A stretch of DNA of 64,000 bases from contig OY723259.1 of NCBI GenBank assembly GCA_963210315.1, positions 2,046,001 through 2,110,000 of the forward strand, read 5' to 3'. Source of the DNA: Rhynchopus euleeides (lineage: Eukaryota > Euglenozoa > Diplonemea > Diplonemida > Diplonemidae). A model generated the notes under the pieces. That model did no database searches. It had not been told where the DNA came from and saw only the letters and a program-made list of their open reading frames with translations. Position 1 is the first letter of the stretch. Each line of letters starts with the position of its first letter. This document shows, piece by piece, positions 52,781-62,535 of this stretch. The position numbers and the translations under genes are program-made.

Positions 52781-53903
52781 GGTGCGGCGGAGGGGGGGGG
52801 GGGGAGGAGGAGGTGAAAGCACTGTTCCCTCCACACACACACCCTCCCTCTCCGGTACATTTTCCGGTTCCGGTTCCTTCTACTTCTAGTTCATTACCCC
52901 CCCCCCCCCTCTCCGGTACATTTTTGTGCTATTTATTTTAGATCCCCGGCACTTTCCGTGAGCATACGGTCTGCATGTCACCCCAATCGGGAGGGGGGAG
53001 GAGGAGGAGAGTGTACATACCACATCAAGCTGGAGGAGCAGAGCGCCTCAGGTGTCAAAAAATTATATCCGCACTCCCACATAAGGAACTCACAGGCGGG
53101 GTGGCATGTTGGGGCAGGGAAGGGTGGGGGCGGGGGTGGTGAAAGGGCGACTAGTAAAACGGTGCGTGAGTAGGGGCGGGGTTGGGGTGGGGGGGGGGGT
53201 GGATTTTTCTCCGGGCACCCCCTCCTCCCCCCTTTCCCTTCCCCCCCCCCCCCCCACCCCCTTCCCCTCCCTAGATGTCTCGGGGTGTGTGTTTTTGGGT
53301 GTGCAACGCCTTCTGGTAGGACACACGCCCACAACACACACACACATGCTGAGCACAAGATGTGTTAAGATTTCCTCTCTCTCTCTCTCTCTCTCTCCCT
53401 CACTCTCATGGGAGCCTCCGCCCTTTGTGACGCCAAACTGTGTCCGTTCGGCGTCTATTTAGTGAGGCATGGCTGAGGCACGGCTCACCCCCACCCCCCC
53501 TCATCCTCCTGCACTTCTGAGCGAAGGGGCGGAGGGGATGGAGGAGGGCCCCCCCAGTGTATACTATAGTAGCAATAAGGAGAACCGAGCGAACCGCTGA
53601 TGTTGCCTCCGCCAGGGGGGAGGATTCTGTCTGCACAGACACACATAACTGAGGCACGTCGGGGAGAAGGAAAGGCATCTGATGCCTCTGTTGCCCCGGC
53701 GGGTGCAAAAAAAAAGGCGGTTGGAAAGGACATCCCTGTCGGATCCCTGTCCCCCACTATATTCCCCTCTGCGGCGCTTCTCCGCCTACCTAACACTCGT
53801 CAGTGTTGCCGTCTGCATCAAGTTGATTCAACACACCCCGCCCTTTATCACAGCATCCCCCCCCCTTCGAGAGCGCCGTGGTGTCCTCTCGGAGCCCGCC
53901 ACC
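52781..53903. other. Intergenic region with G and C runs
   Basis: G run just after the coiled-coil stop (about 52793-52803), then C11 at about 52901, G/C runs at 53160-53260, and a (CT)n tract at 53374-53397. Candidate acceptors before the next ATG are CTCGTCAG (53796-53803) and TTATCACAG (53845-53853). No gene. Confidence 0.5.
53374..53397. repeat. (CT)n microsatellite
   Basis: About 11 CT units. Confidence 0.9.
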
Positions 53904-55955
53904 ATGAGCAAGGGCGGGAAGCACACGTGGAACTATGGGGGCGGGAAGGGGCACAAGGGGCACAAGGGGGGTCCCCAGTCGCACCAGCCCGTCGCGCCCG
54001 ATGTGATGTGGCCGGTGCACCACAACCCGGCGAACTACTCCCACTTCACGAAGGGGGAGGAGGTGAGCATCTTCTACCGCTATGAATACGACGGCAGCGG
54101 TGACGGGCCTGAGGCTTACTTCCCGGTGTCGCACCCTGCCTGCGGGCAGTCGATGCCGCGGATCGGGAGGACGGACTGCTGGCAGCCCGCCGTGGTGATG
54201 CACAACTTCAACCCCGAGAGCTACGACCCGCGCAACCCGAAGACGGGTGTTTCGGTCCGCCTCCTCCACCCCACGTGGTACAACCGGCACGGGAACCTGC
54301 TGGATGTCACCTGCGCGAAGAACACCGAGGTCTGCATCCACCCCGCAGACATTGTGCGTGGCCCGGCGCCCCGCCCGATGGTGTCCTTCGTGGTGGTGCG
54401 TTGGGGCGGGCACTACCGCACACCCGACTACAACGAGCTGTCAGGCGAGGAGGGCGGGTGGGGTAGCATGGGGACGTCCATCTCCGACGGCTACATCCGG
54501 AGCGTGTTCGACAGGGCCTACCTGCGCCTCGGCAACACATATGAGGTGCTGACGTGCTACGTTCAGAGCAAACACGATTTGGACCGCCTGACGCCGTCCG
54601 TTGTGATCCCGCAGCTTAACGGTGAGGTGAAGGCTGGGTGCTACTTCCTGTGGCCCATCGCGTTTGTCGACGGGTCGTGCCGCACGCCGGGCTACGTCGA
54701 GAAGGATGCGCTCTTCAAATGCATGAGTGGTCTGGAGATTGCGGGGATCGAGACGTCGTTCCCCCACCCCGCCATGATCTACAAGACCCTGGTGTCGAAG
54801 GACTGGTGCTCTTTCACGTGCATCTTCCCCGAGTTCCGTGTCCCTGCGACGACGAAGGTGATGCGGTCGTCGATTCACAGGAACAGCAGAGAGGCTGCCG
54901 ACACCTGCCTTGCTGCCCTGCAGGACCTCACCAACTCAGGGGCGCCCATCACCAAGGGTGTGGCGAAGCTGGGGTACAGCTGGGAGGCGTCGGACGTGCT
55001 GTCCTTCAAGGGGTCGTGGGACCTGGCGAAGAAGCTGGAGCAGCTCGTGTCGCAGCCAGGGTGTGAGGCGGACAACGTGATTGTGCAGGAGTTCATCCCG
55101 TCCGACCTGGAGATCCGGTGCTACTGCATCGAGGGGCGCCCGGTGAAGCTGCTGTACACCAAGTTCTGTGAGAACACCGACGAGGGCTCCTTCACGTCCT
55201 TCAAGTCTGTCAGCCGTGACTACGCCATTGCGCACTGGTTTGGAAAGTGCGAGCAGGCAATGACCCACGCCGAGTCTGAGATCTGCCGCATGGTATGCCA
55301 GCAGTGTGACGCAGGGGTGCAGGAGTGCAGGAGGCCATACCCATCACCACCCCGCTCTTGCTGCAATCTTCACTCCCCCCCCTCACACAGACACATGCGG
55401 AGGATATACTCTGCACTGTAGTGTCGAATGTCCTCCGCATGTGTGTGTGTGAGATTGTCGAACACACCGAGAACGCCCCCCATACCCCCCTGCCCCGATG
55501 CAATCTCCACACCACAACCCACAAACACACCACAACACAACCCACACCTGCAGGTGCGGCAGTGGATGAGGTGGATCCGTGGTCTCAACGCGAAGCTGCC
55601 GTCGTTCCTCCGCCTCGACTTCTTCGTGAAGCGCGAGGGCGTGCGCAGCAGCATCTTCATCGGCGAGATCACCGAGGCGGGCGCGTCGTGCCTGGGGTGG
55701 GCCGACGGCTGGACCGCAACCTTCGACGCTGTCCTGCACGCTGCGGCAGGCATCCCGTTCCCCCACGCGCTGCCGGCGCTGGCCCACGAGTCGGAGTACG
55801 ACGAGCGCTTCGGGAAGGGCAAGCGCCACCGCCCCACACACCAGGGGCCTGGGCAGCACGGCATGCACGACGCGCCCTACATGCACCCCAGCCAGCCGTA
55901 CATGCATGAGGACCCTCAGCAGCAGCAGGGTTACTACCCACCCCACCGGCATTAG
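53904..55955 (+). CDS. ATP-grasp-like protein, two exons
   Basis: Exons 53904-55292 and 55554-55955 give 596 residues, with a strong start context GCCACCATGAG. The intron is phase 0 (GTATGC...CAG). A Gly/Lys/His-rich N-terminus is followed by SH3/Tudor-like segments (CWQPAVVMHNFNPESYDP, then VSVRLLHPTWYNRHG). From about residue 390: NVIVQEFIPSDLEIRCYCIE and PVKLLYTKF, and in exon 2 FLRLDFFVKREG and FIGEITEAGASC. A strand-rich block followed by LDFF and GEIT is how ATP-grasp enzymes place the Asp and Glu that bind Mg-ATP, so a carboxylate-amine or similar ligase is likely. The C-terminus is His/Met/Gln/Pro-rich. I do not recognise the specific family, and the substrate is unknown. Confidence 0.65.
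55382..55453 (+). repeat. Long hairpin in the ATP-grasp gene intron
   Basis: Positions 55382-55404 and 55431-55453 pair at 22 of 23 positions (core ACACATGCGGAGGA / TCCTCCGCATGTGT) with a 26-base loop. It lies entirely within the 261-base intron. It could bring the splice sites closer or hold a small RNA; no further evidence. Confidence 0.8.
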
Positions 55956-57881
55956 CCGATGCGCGGCTTGACCCCGAATCCCTTGCGTTGCGCAAGCAGG
56001 GCCAGGGGGGGTTGCGCACAGCGCTTGGGTCTGGGAAGGGGTGGTGGCGGTGGTGTGCTTGATCCCACCCGCATCCGCCACCCATCCCCCCCTCCCAGTG
56101 GCCACGAAAAAAAGCGCTGCCGCAGTAACAGCAAAACAGATATCAAAAAAAAACCACCAACCAGCCCCACCCATCCCCTCACACCTCCCCCCCACTCCCC
56201 CACTCCCCACCCGAGTGAATCTCAAGAGAAAGGGGGGAAATGCAGCGAAAAGGTTGTGGGTCTTCGAAGCGCAGAACACATGTCCCCCCCCCCCCCCCCC
56301 CCGCCCATCCCCCCCTCCCCCCCTCCCCCCCACAGGGTGTACAGGAAGAAGGTGTTCGCAAAACGTCTGTTTTCCTGTGTCCCTGGGCTCTGCCGAGAGC
56401 TGTCAGTAATAATATCGGGGGGGGCTGAGTGCTGCTGTGCCTGGCGTATCATGTGTGCCGATGTGTGAACGGCAGTGGGGATCGCACAGAGAGCGGGGGG
56501 GTTGCGCGGTGTGCTCGACTCAACTCCGAAATGACCCATGTGTGGCGTGTGTGTGGTGACCACGTTTTGAGTGGAAGGTGGTTGCGGCCCTGCACAGAAC
56601 CCACTCCTGAATAACCCTCCTGATTGCACCCCACCTCCTCTCGTCTCTCTTCATCTGGCAGTGTAGTTCAAGCCTTGGTTATTGGTGCGCACCTTGAGTC
56701 AGCGTTGTTACACTTCTGATAGAAGTGGGTCTTAGGCGCGCCATTTATAGGCCTAGGATGAGGTGTGATTGACAACCTCTCTCGGCACTGCTCCTCCAGT
56801 ATCCCACACGACCCCCCCCCACCGCTGGCCCACAGCCAAAGAACCCTCTCTGAAAAGTGGCTGGGACCAACGGAGTGGCCCGATGGGCGAACCCAAGCCA
56901 CCCCTGTTCCTGAAGTTGTGTGAAGCCGAAAACACACAAAGCGGCCCCTCTCACTGAGAGGGCTGCCCAGAGCGCCCCACGGAAAAAATCTTTCAAAAAA
57001 AAGTTGTTCAAAAAGGAAACTGTGGGTGTGGGTGGGGGAGGGTGCAGTCGGATATTAATGGCTGGTGTGGTTCGCCATCCGAACACCCCACACAGCGCCT
57101 TTGCTGTGTTGTGTGCGCAACACAACACATCAGTGAATCTCGTCATCAGCAGTTGGGGGGGAGTGGGGGCGCCTTTTGAGTGCCGTTGAGTGTGCCAGAT
57201 GGAGAGTGCCGAATATCGTCTGAAGGTGTTGTATATCTCAAGAAACACTGTAATGTGGATAGTGGCGGGGTGGGGGGGGGGGGGCACGGCGTCTCGCCGT
57301 CTCACCGAACATCGTAGGCTTGTGTTGGGAAATCGAGCTGGCATCAGAACCCGCAGGCCGCGAAAAGACCGCCGCACGACGACCGAACCATCAAATAGGC
57401 AGGGGAGGGTGGCGGAGTGAGGGTTTGTGCATGTGTTGTGTTTTCGCTGCCAAGACGGTGTGTATTTGAACCTGCCAACGTATTTTTTATCGCCAAATTT
57501 TTTTTACTCTCTCTTTGTATCCCCCCTTGTGTGGGGGGGGGTTCCCTCAGTGGGGGGTGCAGGGGGGGTACTGCGGGGAGGCACATACCCTTCAGCTGTT
57601 GTGAGAACAAGGGAGCTTTTTCTATGGTGAATCTCCGTTCAAATTATCCAGCAGCGAACTCGCCCCCCCCCCCCCCCCCCCCCAACGCGGTGCACCACTG
57701 TGCCCCCATGGCGGTGGTGGTGGTGGTGGTGGTACACAGTGCGGGCCAGGTGGGAGGGGGTAGCAGGGTGCACCCCACCCCCCTCCCGTTACCCCGCCAC
57801 ACACTGCAAGTCTACGGATCTCCTCCCACCAGGGGAGGGGGCGGTTCGTCGGGGGGTTCCCTTTCTGCCCCCCCCCCCCCC
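55956..57881. other. Gene-free region between the ATP-grasp gene and elements D and C
   Basis: Short frames only. C runs at 56282-56304, 57664-57684 and 57870-57881; G runs at 57268-57283. GTGTGTGTGGTGACCACGTTTTGAGTGG (in blocks, about 56545-56575) resembles 28605-28635, a recurrent intergenic motif of unknown role. Confidence 0.45.
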
Positions 57882-57883
57882 TA

Positions 57884-58450
57884 GGGCTAAGTTGGTATGA
57901 TACGCGTTTCAGAGCACCTTTTTGGCGGGGGCGATACGTGATACGTATCCGATACGGCAACGGCGCTGATACGGCAGGCCCCTTTCTAGACACATATCCG
58001 ATACGGCGTCCGGAGAAGGTGTTCAGTGATCTCGCGCCTGGTCAGGCAGGTAGGGCAGCTGCCCCACCTATTTAATTTCAGTCCGAAACCTTGGTAGGGC
58101 AGGCCTGACCAGCCTGCCCTACCAAGGTTTCGGACTACCAGATCTTATTTCTGATCTGCCCGCCCCCTGGGAGCAGGGCTATTCCGAACTGTTGACCCAA
58201 TGGCCCACCGAATTTGGTCAGGTGCTTGACATGTCACGGACGATATGTCAGCCCGGGAACATATGTTCACTACCGTGGCCTCCGGCGGCTGGGGGGCGGA
58301 GCCCCCCAGACCCCCTGAAAGGCAATATGCTGGCTCCTGGGTATGGGACCGAAAACACTGACCCCATGCAGTGATACGCGAGACGCGAATCGTGATACGT
58401 GATACGTATCTGATACGCGATACGTATCACGTATCACGCCAACTTAGCCC
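57884..58450. mobile_element. TA-flanked MITE (D), 567 bp
   Basis: The ends GGGCTAAGTTGG (57884-57895) and CCAACTTAGCCC (58439-58450) are exact inverse repeats, with TA outside both (57882-57883 and 58451-58452). Subterminal zones carry GATACGTATC-type palindromes. It contains a 23-bp perfect hairpin and one G/C cassette (about 58262-58316). No coding capacity. Confidence 0.85.
58081..58135. repeat. Perfect 23-bp hairpin inside MITE D
   Basis: Arms 58081-58103 and 58113-58135 (core CCGAAACCTTGGTAGGGC) are exact inverse complements around CCTGACCAG. A nearby GGTCAGGCAGGTAGGGCAG (58038-58056) repeats part of the arm. Confidence 0.9.
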
Positions 58451-58452
58451 TA

Positions 58453-59984
58453 GGGCGGGTCGAAAGCCTGTCCCAAAGTGGTGCTTTTCGACATAGCAGC
58501 CGCGGCCCTCTATTTGACCTTCTGACCCCCCAGAACCCACCATACCCCGGTTTTTGGGCCCAATGAGTCCGATTTTCGGGTTCCCGAGCCCCGGAAAGTC
58601 GAATTTTGATGATGTCAAAATTTTGTCCCCTATACTGCACCTCAGGGTCACGCACAGGTTTACCAGTACACTGTCAGTCCATGTGCACGCCCACTTCCTC
58701 GACCTCCTCCACCCCTTCCTCCCCTGCATCATTAAGAACCTCCATAGGTGCCAATACCGCATCTTTTGACCCTCTTCTTACTCCAGCGTCGCACCAAAAT
58801 ACCGAACGCGGGCAGCCACTATCTCCTTCCCGTTTCTGCTTCTGTATACACTGCCAGATCGTGCAAAGATGCATACTGATGCATAGCGGGAACTGTCATC
58901 AACTTTCACAGTGTGCGGAACTTGGCTGCAAGGGACAGGCGGCACAACTGGCCACTACTCCGACACTGAGATGCTGGTCTGGCCAACGAACTCTTTGTAA
59001 GTTGAAAGGTCTCCTCTGTCGGGAGGGGGGTTTGCGAACCAACCCTCACGACTTGCTCATGGCTTGCTGAGCAAGGCGTGCAGGAGCAATGACTCTGATT
59101 ATTCAGGACGTGCATTTGAAGCGCGCACTTCTTCTGTGTCATCGTTGTTGCGGGAGTTGCACTGTGTGCTTCCTCGACCCCCTTCCTCGTCTCATCGTAT
59201 GGAGGACGCTTGACTGTCCCAAGCATATCCTTTGCAGCTTCTTTAACCAGCTCTGCGCACTCGTCGTTCCATAAGGCGCGTGCTGCACTGCAGCATAAAT
59301 ACCCGGACACTGTTCTGAGACCAGGGTCACAGGACCCTGGTCTTGAGCGCCCGGAAGTGACCCTTGATGACTAGATAGGACGCACCTCTGTGCTGCAGCT
59401 GCGTACTCGCTGCGCTATTCACCTCGTTGACTGTCTGCATCCACAGGAGAAATGTTTCTCAGATAACAGCAGCAGTGGCAAGGTGTACCTGCCTTGTAAA
59501 TGAATCACCATTAGTGCATCACTGTCGGGTATGACGGCGTCCTCCCTGTTCCTGGCAGCTCCGAGTTCTGCCTTCCAGTGCAGCAGGCCGCCCAACGACT
59601 GTGTCAGATGGCAGTATTCGCTGCCATCTTCTCTCACTGCCCAAATCATTGAGATACGACGTTATTTGTCGCGCGGATGAGCGGGTGCATCAGAAAATCA
59701 CAGCCGCAGCATGGCGTGCGCTCGGACGTCCCAGGATGATAATGATTTTCTATCTGCCCGTGGCAGGCGTACGTGCATGACCCTGAGGTGCAGTATAGGG
59801 GACAAAATTTTGACATCATCAAAATTCGACTTTCCGGGGCTCGGGAACCCGAAAATCGGACTCATTGGGCCCAAAAACCGGGGTATGGTGGGTTCTGGGG
59901 GGTCAGAAGGTCAAATAGAGGGCCGCGGCTGCTATGTCGAAAATCACCACTTTGGGACAAAAAAACGGGGCTTTCGACCCCCCC
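58453..59984. mobile_element. TA-flanked element with about 205-bp inverted arms (C)
   Basis: The arms 58453-58656 and about 59776-59984 are near-exact inverse complements (GGGCGGGTCGAAAG... / ...CTTTCGACCCCCCC), with TA on both sides (58451-58452 and 59985-59986). The left TA is also the right TA of MITE D. The 58660-59770 interior has short - strand frames without recognisable domains. Same general design as elements A and B. Confidence 0.85.
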
Positions 59985-60424
59985 TACCCCCCACGCCCCC
60001 CCCCCCCCCCCCGAACCCCCGGGCCCTGTTTGTTGCGGGGAGGTGTGGGGTGTGTGTGTGTGTGTGTGGGGCGAATCAGGCAGCGAAGAACGAAACGTAT
60101 GAAAAAAATATAAAAAAAGGATCTCGGCTAGAAGACCCACCCCCTCCCCCCTCCCCCCCCCCCCCCCGCTGCAGAAGGGAGTGCAGGACATCGAATGGGC
60201 GCGTAAGGATTCGTAGAGCCCGTGCAGGTTTAAAAAGTTGATCCCCCCCCCCCCTTATTCCACCCCAGCCCACCCCTGCCGCAGCTTGTTGCAGCTTGCC
60301 TGTGTTGCATGGTGTTCCCTTTGGTTTTAAAGAAGCGCCTCATCACCTCCAACCCCAACCCCACCCCCACCCCCACCATCCCCTCCAGCAAAGGGCAGGG
60401 AGGTGGGCAGGTTACGCCGACCCG

Positions 60425-61948
60425 ATGGAGGCCCCACAGGACCCAGCTGCGGCGGTATTCGAGCCGACCGGTGAGCTGTACAAAGACTACTGTGCGTACT
60501 GCGAGACTGCCGACCGTGACGAGCGTGATGACCTCCTGGATGGGATCACACTGGTGGATGGGACGGAGAGCCCCCGCAACGCGTCGACACCGCACAACGT
60601 GCACACCAAGCTCTTCGCGCGCGGGCTGGAGTCCCCCCTCTACCGCGCCGACATCTGCCCCCTGACGAACGCGATGCCCCACTGCGCCAACCTCTACACC
60701 GCAAAGTTCTACGGCTGCTCCATGTCCATCGACAGCTACAAGCTCCTCGTCGAGGCTGTGTTTAAAAGCCCCTCCCTCGTCACCGTCGCTGTGGAGTTCA
60801 ACCAGACCCCCCTGGGACGCGACCCGACCGCCACCAAGAAGGAGCGCGCACAGGAGAGCTACCTCTGGCCACACCAAGCCCATGGCGGAGGCGCACTCAC
60901 CGAGCAGCACCCCGACGCAGTCGGGAAGAAGGCACCTCCCGCCCCGAAGGACGCTAAGCAGTGCAAGGCACCGGAGACGCCTGTGGAGAGGCCGCCCATC
61001 AAGGTGCCGGATGGCTGGCACGCCCTGCTGCTGACGGGTGTGCAGGAGCTGTCGCTCCGAGGGAACAACATAGGGGACAAGCAGGCCCGCCTCATCGCGA
61101 AGGGGATCGAGGGGAACGTCAACCTCCTCTCGCTGAACCTGTGGGGCAACGTCATCGGGGATGACGGCGTTGCGGCGCTTGCCGATGCCCTGCGGTGCAA
61201 CACGCGGCTCACATCCCTCAACGTGGGGGACAACCGGGTCACGGATGCCGGCATGGGGGCACTGGTGGCCTCCATGCAGCAGCAGGACGTGCCCTCTGCC
61301 GACTTCGCAGCACTCCGCACCAAGGTGAGGACCTACCAGGAGCTGGCGGCGCCGGGGACAATGTCTGCGGAGCCTCCGCCATACCCAAGCTATGCAGAGC
61401 TGGTGGCAGCCTGCGCGCCAGCTGAGGCTGTGAAGGAGACCAAGAAGCCCCCACCCAAAGGCAAGCCGGGGAAGGATGCGGCACCCACAAACCACGTGCT
61501 CCACCCCTGGGACAAGGCCTGTGTGAGGGTGGGTGATGCCGTGCGTATTCCCGGGAATTCGACTCTGTGGAGCCTCAACGTGTCGAGCAACAGAGGTGTC
61601 ACGGTGGAGGGTGTGCGGGCTGCGATCGCGGTGTTGATGCAGGGGGAGACCTCGATAGAGGCGCTTGCTGCTGTGCCTGCGGCTGATGCGGCGCCGGTTG
61701 TGGATGTGGCGGCGCTGGCGGCGGCGGATAAGAAGGCAGACAAGAAGGACGCGAAGCGGAAGAGCGTCTATGAGGAGGCGGCGGTGCAGGTTGCGGCGCC
61801 GCCGCTCGCCTCCCGCTGTGGCCTGGCACGGTTCACCGTGTCGCACCCCTCGCTCGACCTGTCCGTTGTCAACGAGCTCAACGAGGCGCTTGTCAGCCTG
61901 CAGGAGGCCCCAAAGGCTGAGGTGGGCGATTCACCCCAGCCGCCTTAG
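60425..61948 (+). CDS. Leucine-rich repeat protein, LRRC71-like
   Basis: 507 residues from the ATG in GACCCGATGGAGG; candidate acceptor CCTCCAG at 60382-60388. Residues about 205-285 hold RI-type leucine-rich repeats (VQELSLRGNNIGDKQARLIA, NLLSLNLWGNVIGDDGVAALA, LTSLNVGDNRVTDAGMGAL). A Lys/Pro-rich insert separates a further repeat near residue 380 (TLWSLNVSSNRGVTVEGVR). This split arrangement, with a KKPPPKGKPGKD-type basic linker, resembles LRRC71, a conserved axoneme-associated protein. The family name is from memory. If right, it acts in the flagellum. It ends in a helical tail, without membrane segments or intron. A G run follows the stop (about 61976). Confidence 0.75.
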   Translation: MEAPQDPAAAVFEPTGELYKDYCAYCETADRDERDDLLDGITLVDGTESPRNASTPHNVHTKLFARGLESPLYRADICPLTNAMPHCANLYTAKFYGCSMSIDSYKLLVEAVFKSPSLVTVAVEFNQTPLGRDPTATKKERAQESYLWPHQAHGGGALTEQHPDAVGKKAPPAPKDAKQCKAPETPVERPPIKVPDGWHALLLTGVQELSLRGNNIGDKQARLIAKGIEGNVNLLSLNLWGNVIGDDGVAALADALRCNTRLTSLNVGDNRVTDAGMGALVASMQQQDVPSADFAALRTKVRTYQELAAPGTMSAEPPPYPSYAELVAACAPAEAVKETKKPPPKGKPGKDAAPTNHVLHPWDKACVRVGDAVRIPGNSTLWSLNVSSNRGVTVEGVRAAIAVLMQGETSIEALAAVPAADAAPVVDVAALAAADKKADKKDAKRKSVYEEAAVQVAAPPLASRCGLARFTVSHPSLDLSVVNELNEALVSLQEAPKAEVGDSPQPP

Positions 61949-62535
61949 GGGGGTCGGGGGAGGGAGGGGTGACGGGGGGGGGGGGGGGGGGACGGAAAGC
62001 CTCCCGTGCCCCGTCCTTTCCCTTTTGGAGGTGCCGGTTTGTACTTCTTTTCGTTTTCAGTTCAGGGTGTTAACTTTTTTTTTCAGGCCATGCCATCCAC
62101 CACACGCCCCCGGCAACTTCCGTTGCCTGGGTGGGTGGGTGGTGCTGGCGGTGGTGGTGGTGTCAGTTGGAGAGACATAGCGGAGGGGCAGTGCAAGAGA
62201 CTCCCGCAAGGTGGAGTGATGGCGTATGACAATAGTAAACCATGGGTGTTACTTTGGAGTGCCGACTCAGGTTCCGCCCCCCCACCCTCCTCCCACCAGG
62301 CAGATTGAATGGATGTCACTCGTCTAGATCTCTCTCTAACACACACGCCTGCATATCGAGGGAAGGGGGTGGTCAATTCTCCGCGATTTACGACTGCTAT
62401 GTCTGCTACCCCACTACCCCCCCCCCCCCCCTTCATCTCACCTCACCTCACCACCACCACCCCGACAGGTGTGCCCACCACACACACACACACCCCTCGT
62501 CTCGCCCCTCACCGACAGGCATGCGATGATATGCA
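61949..62535. other. Intergenic region upstream of the last gene
   Basis: G14 at about 61975-61990, T9 near 62074, and a C14 run at 62417-62430. It ends in a pyrimidine/CACC-rich stretch with ACCCCGACAG at 62459-62468 as candidate acceptor. Confidence 0.5.
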
